Shown: one piece after another, positions 5,790-6,376 of the stretch
How the letters are laid out: each line of letters starts with the position of its first letter
How positions within the stretch are numbered: position 1 is the stretch's first letter
NCBI GenBank assembly: GCA_003022985.1
Contig: PXTV01000012.1
Coordinates: 5,958 to 12,333, forward strand
Length of the DNA stretch: 6,376 nt
Direction: 5' to 3'
From: Bacteroidetes bacterium SW_11_45_7
GTDB taxonomy: Bacteria > Bacteroidota > Bacteroidia > Chitinophagales > SW-11-45-7
Program-made: the position numbers and the translations under genes
Notes under the pieces: generated by a model
The model's database searches: none
Told to the model about the DNA's origin: nothing
Seen by the model: the letters and a program-made list of their open reading frames with translations, nothing else

Positions 5790-6376
5790 CAGAATTTGAC
5801 AACGATCTTGCCGTTGATACGTCTTGAGGTAAGATAATTGGGAACAGCATATGTACGATTTGTTACATCCTTCACCCAAAAGTAAGAAATGGTGTTTTTA
5901 ATACCGAGGAGATTAAACACTTCAGCTGTCACCCATACAGAGCGCAGAAAGCGAAGAGGATTGTTCGGTTTGATATTCTCAACTCGCTCGCGGTCCCACA
6001 ATAATGCTGAAAAGCCGATATCAACCCTGCGATAAGGAGGAATACGCAATGTATCGCGGAAGCGTTGATTGTCGGGTGGACCAAATGGAAGGCCTGTACC
6101 AAATAAGAGGTTCAGGTGCATCTTGAAGTTCTCATTGTTGGGCAGATAATCCTGAAAGAAGAGGCCAAAATTGACCCGTTGGTCAGTGGGGCGGGGAATG
6201 GAACCAGGTAAGTTCGTGACTGTATCGGCTACTTCCCGGGAATTTTCATTGGGTCGGTCTACTGGCTCGCCTTCCTCATCAACATATTGCTGATAGTAAT
6301 CACCGATGATATCCTCTTCCGTTTTCATGATGGACATACTCAGCCAGGAATCGGCATTTTTGACAAACTCCCCGTG
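5789..6376 (-). CDS. TonB-dependent outer-membrane receptor, C-terminal part (5' end outside window)
   Basis: The frame is open from the window edge to TGA at 5791-5789, giving 195 residues. The edge reads HGEFVKNADSWLS and continues into MSIMKTEEDI, so the ATG at 6337 is internal. The stretch is the last strands of a beta-barrel: GEFVKNADSWLS, a turn rich in acidic residues (DYYQQYVDEEGEPVDRP), IPRPTDQRVNFGLFFQDYLP, MHLNLLFGTGLPFGPP, IPPYRRVDIGFSALL, VWVTAEVFNLLGIKNTISY, and the ending NGKIVVKF with the C-terminal phenylalanine used by the outer-membrane assembly machinery. This pattern is typical of large Bacteroidota TonB-dependent receptors with a carboxypeptidase-like regulatory N-terminal domain. 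The plug and substrate-specific parts lie outside, so the substrate cannot be told. Its terminator overlaps the stop codon and separates it from rpoD. Confidence 0.92.
   Translation of the reverse strand, partial: HGEFVKNADSWLSMSIMKTEEDIIGDYYQQYVDEEGEPVDRPNENSREVADTVTNLPGSIPRPTDQRVNFGLFFQDYLPNNENFKMHLNLLFGTGLPFGPPDNQRFRDTLRIPPYRRVDIGFSALLWDRERVENIKPNNPLRFLRSVWVTAEVFNLLGIKNTISYFWVKDVTNRTYAVPNYLTSRRINGKIVVKF

Noticed and set aside
1..6376. Search for CRISPR repeats, tRNA genes, transposase or integrase genes and toxin-antitoxin pairs
   Set aside because: No regularly spaced repeats, no cloverleaf-like stretch and no matching coding sequence were seen; the gaps are too short to hold them.

Overview
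The window looks like chromosomal DNA from a member of the Bacteroidota. The best evidence is the short primary sigma factor beginning MRELKITNQVTNRDS, a form typical of that phylum. A TonB-dependent receptor C-terminus and a DUF4412-like secreted protein agree with this, as do start codons that mostly lack a clear Shine-Dalgarno sequence. I cannot place it below phylum. I see no tRNA, rRNA, CRISPR array, IS element or integrase.

Layout. Positions 1-1468 are on the plus strand: the 3' part of a glycine-rich gene, then, 12 bases later, a small secreted protein gene. These converge at about 1469-1519 with a run of minus-strand genes. Read in the direction of transcription (right to left) those are: the end of a TonB-dependent receptor (window edge to 5789, with a terminator at its stop codon); the primary sigma factor rpoD (5677 to 4811, with a strong terminator at about 4775-4741); an L-isoaspartyl protein methyltransferase with an N-terminal hydrophobic segment (4651 to 3839); a PqiA-domain membrane protein (3727 to 2426); and a PIG3-type NAD(P)H:quinone oxidoreductase (2368 to 1520) whose 5' end appears to be missing. 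No stretch over 300 bases lacks a gene.

Function. The two terminators isolate rpoD as its own transcription unit. The three genes after it (protein repair, PqiA-like envelope protein, quinone oxidoreductase) could be a loose stress or repair cluster. That is inference: a 111-base gap separates the first two, and the third looks damaged.

Most worth a second look: (1) the glycine-rich protein, whose pattern resembles the polyglycine-rich tips of phage tail adhesins although its neighbours do not look like phage genes; (2) the oxidoreductase, whose conserved family sequence continues upstream of its only possible start into an in-frame TGA, which points to a deletion and perhaps a frameshift; (3) a methyltransferase that needs SAM but carries an export or anchor signal. 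I did not find a convincing new multi-gene system.
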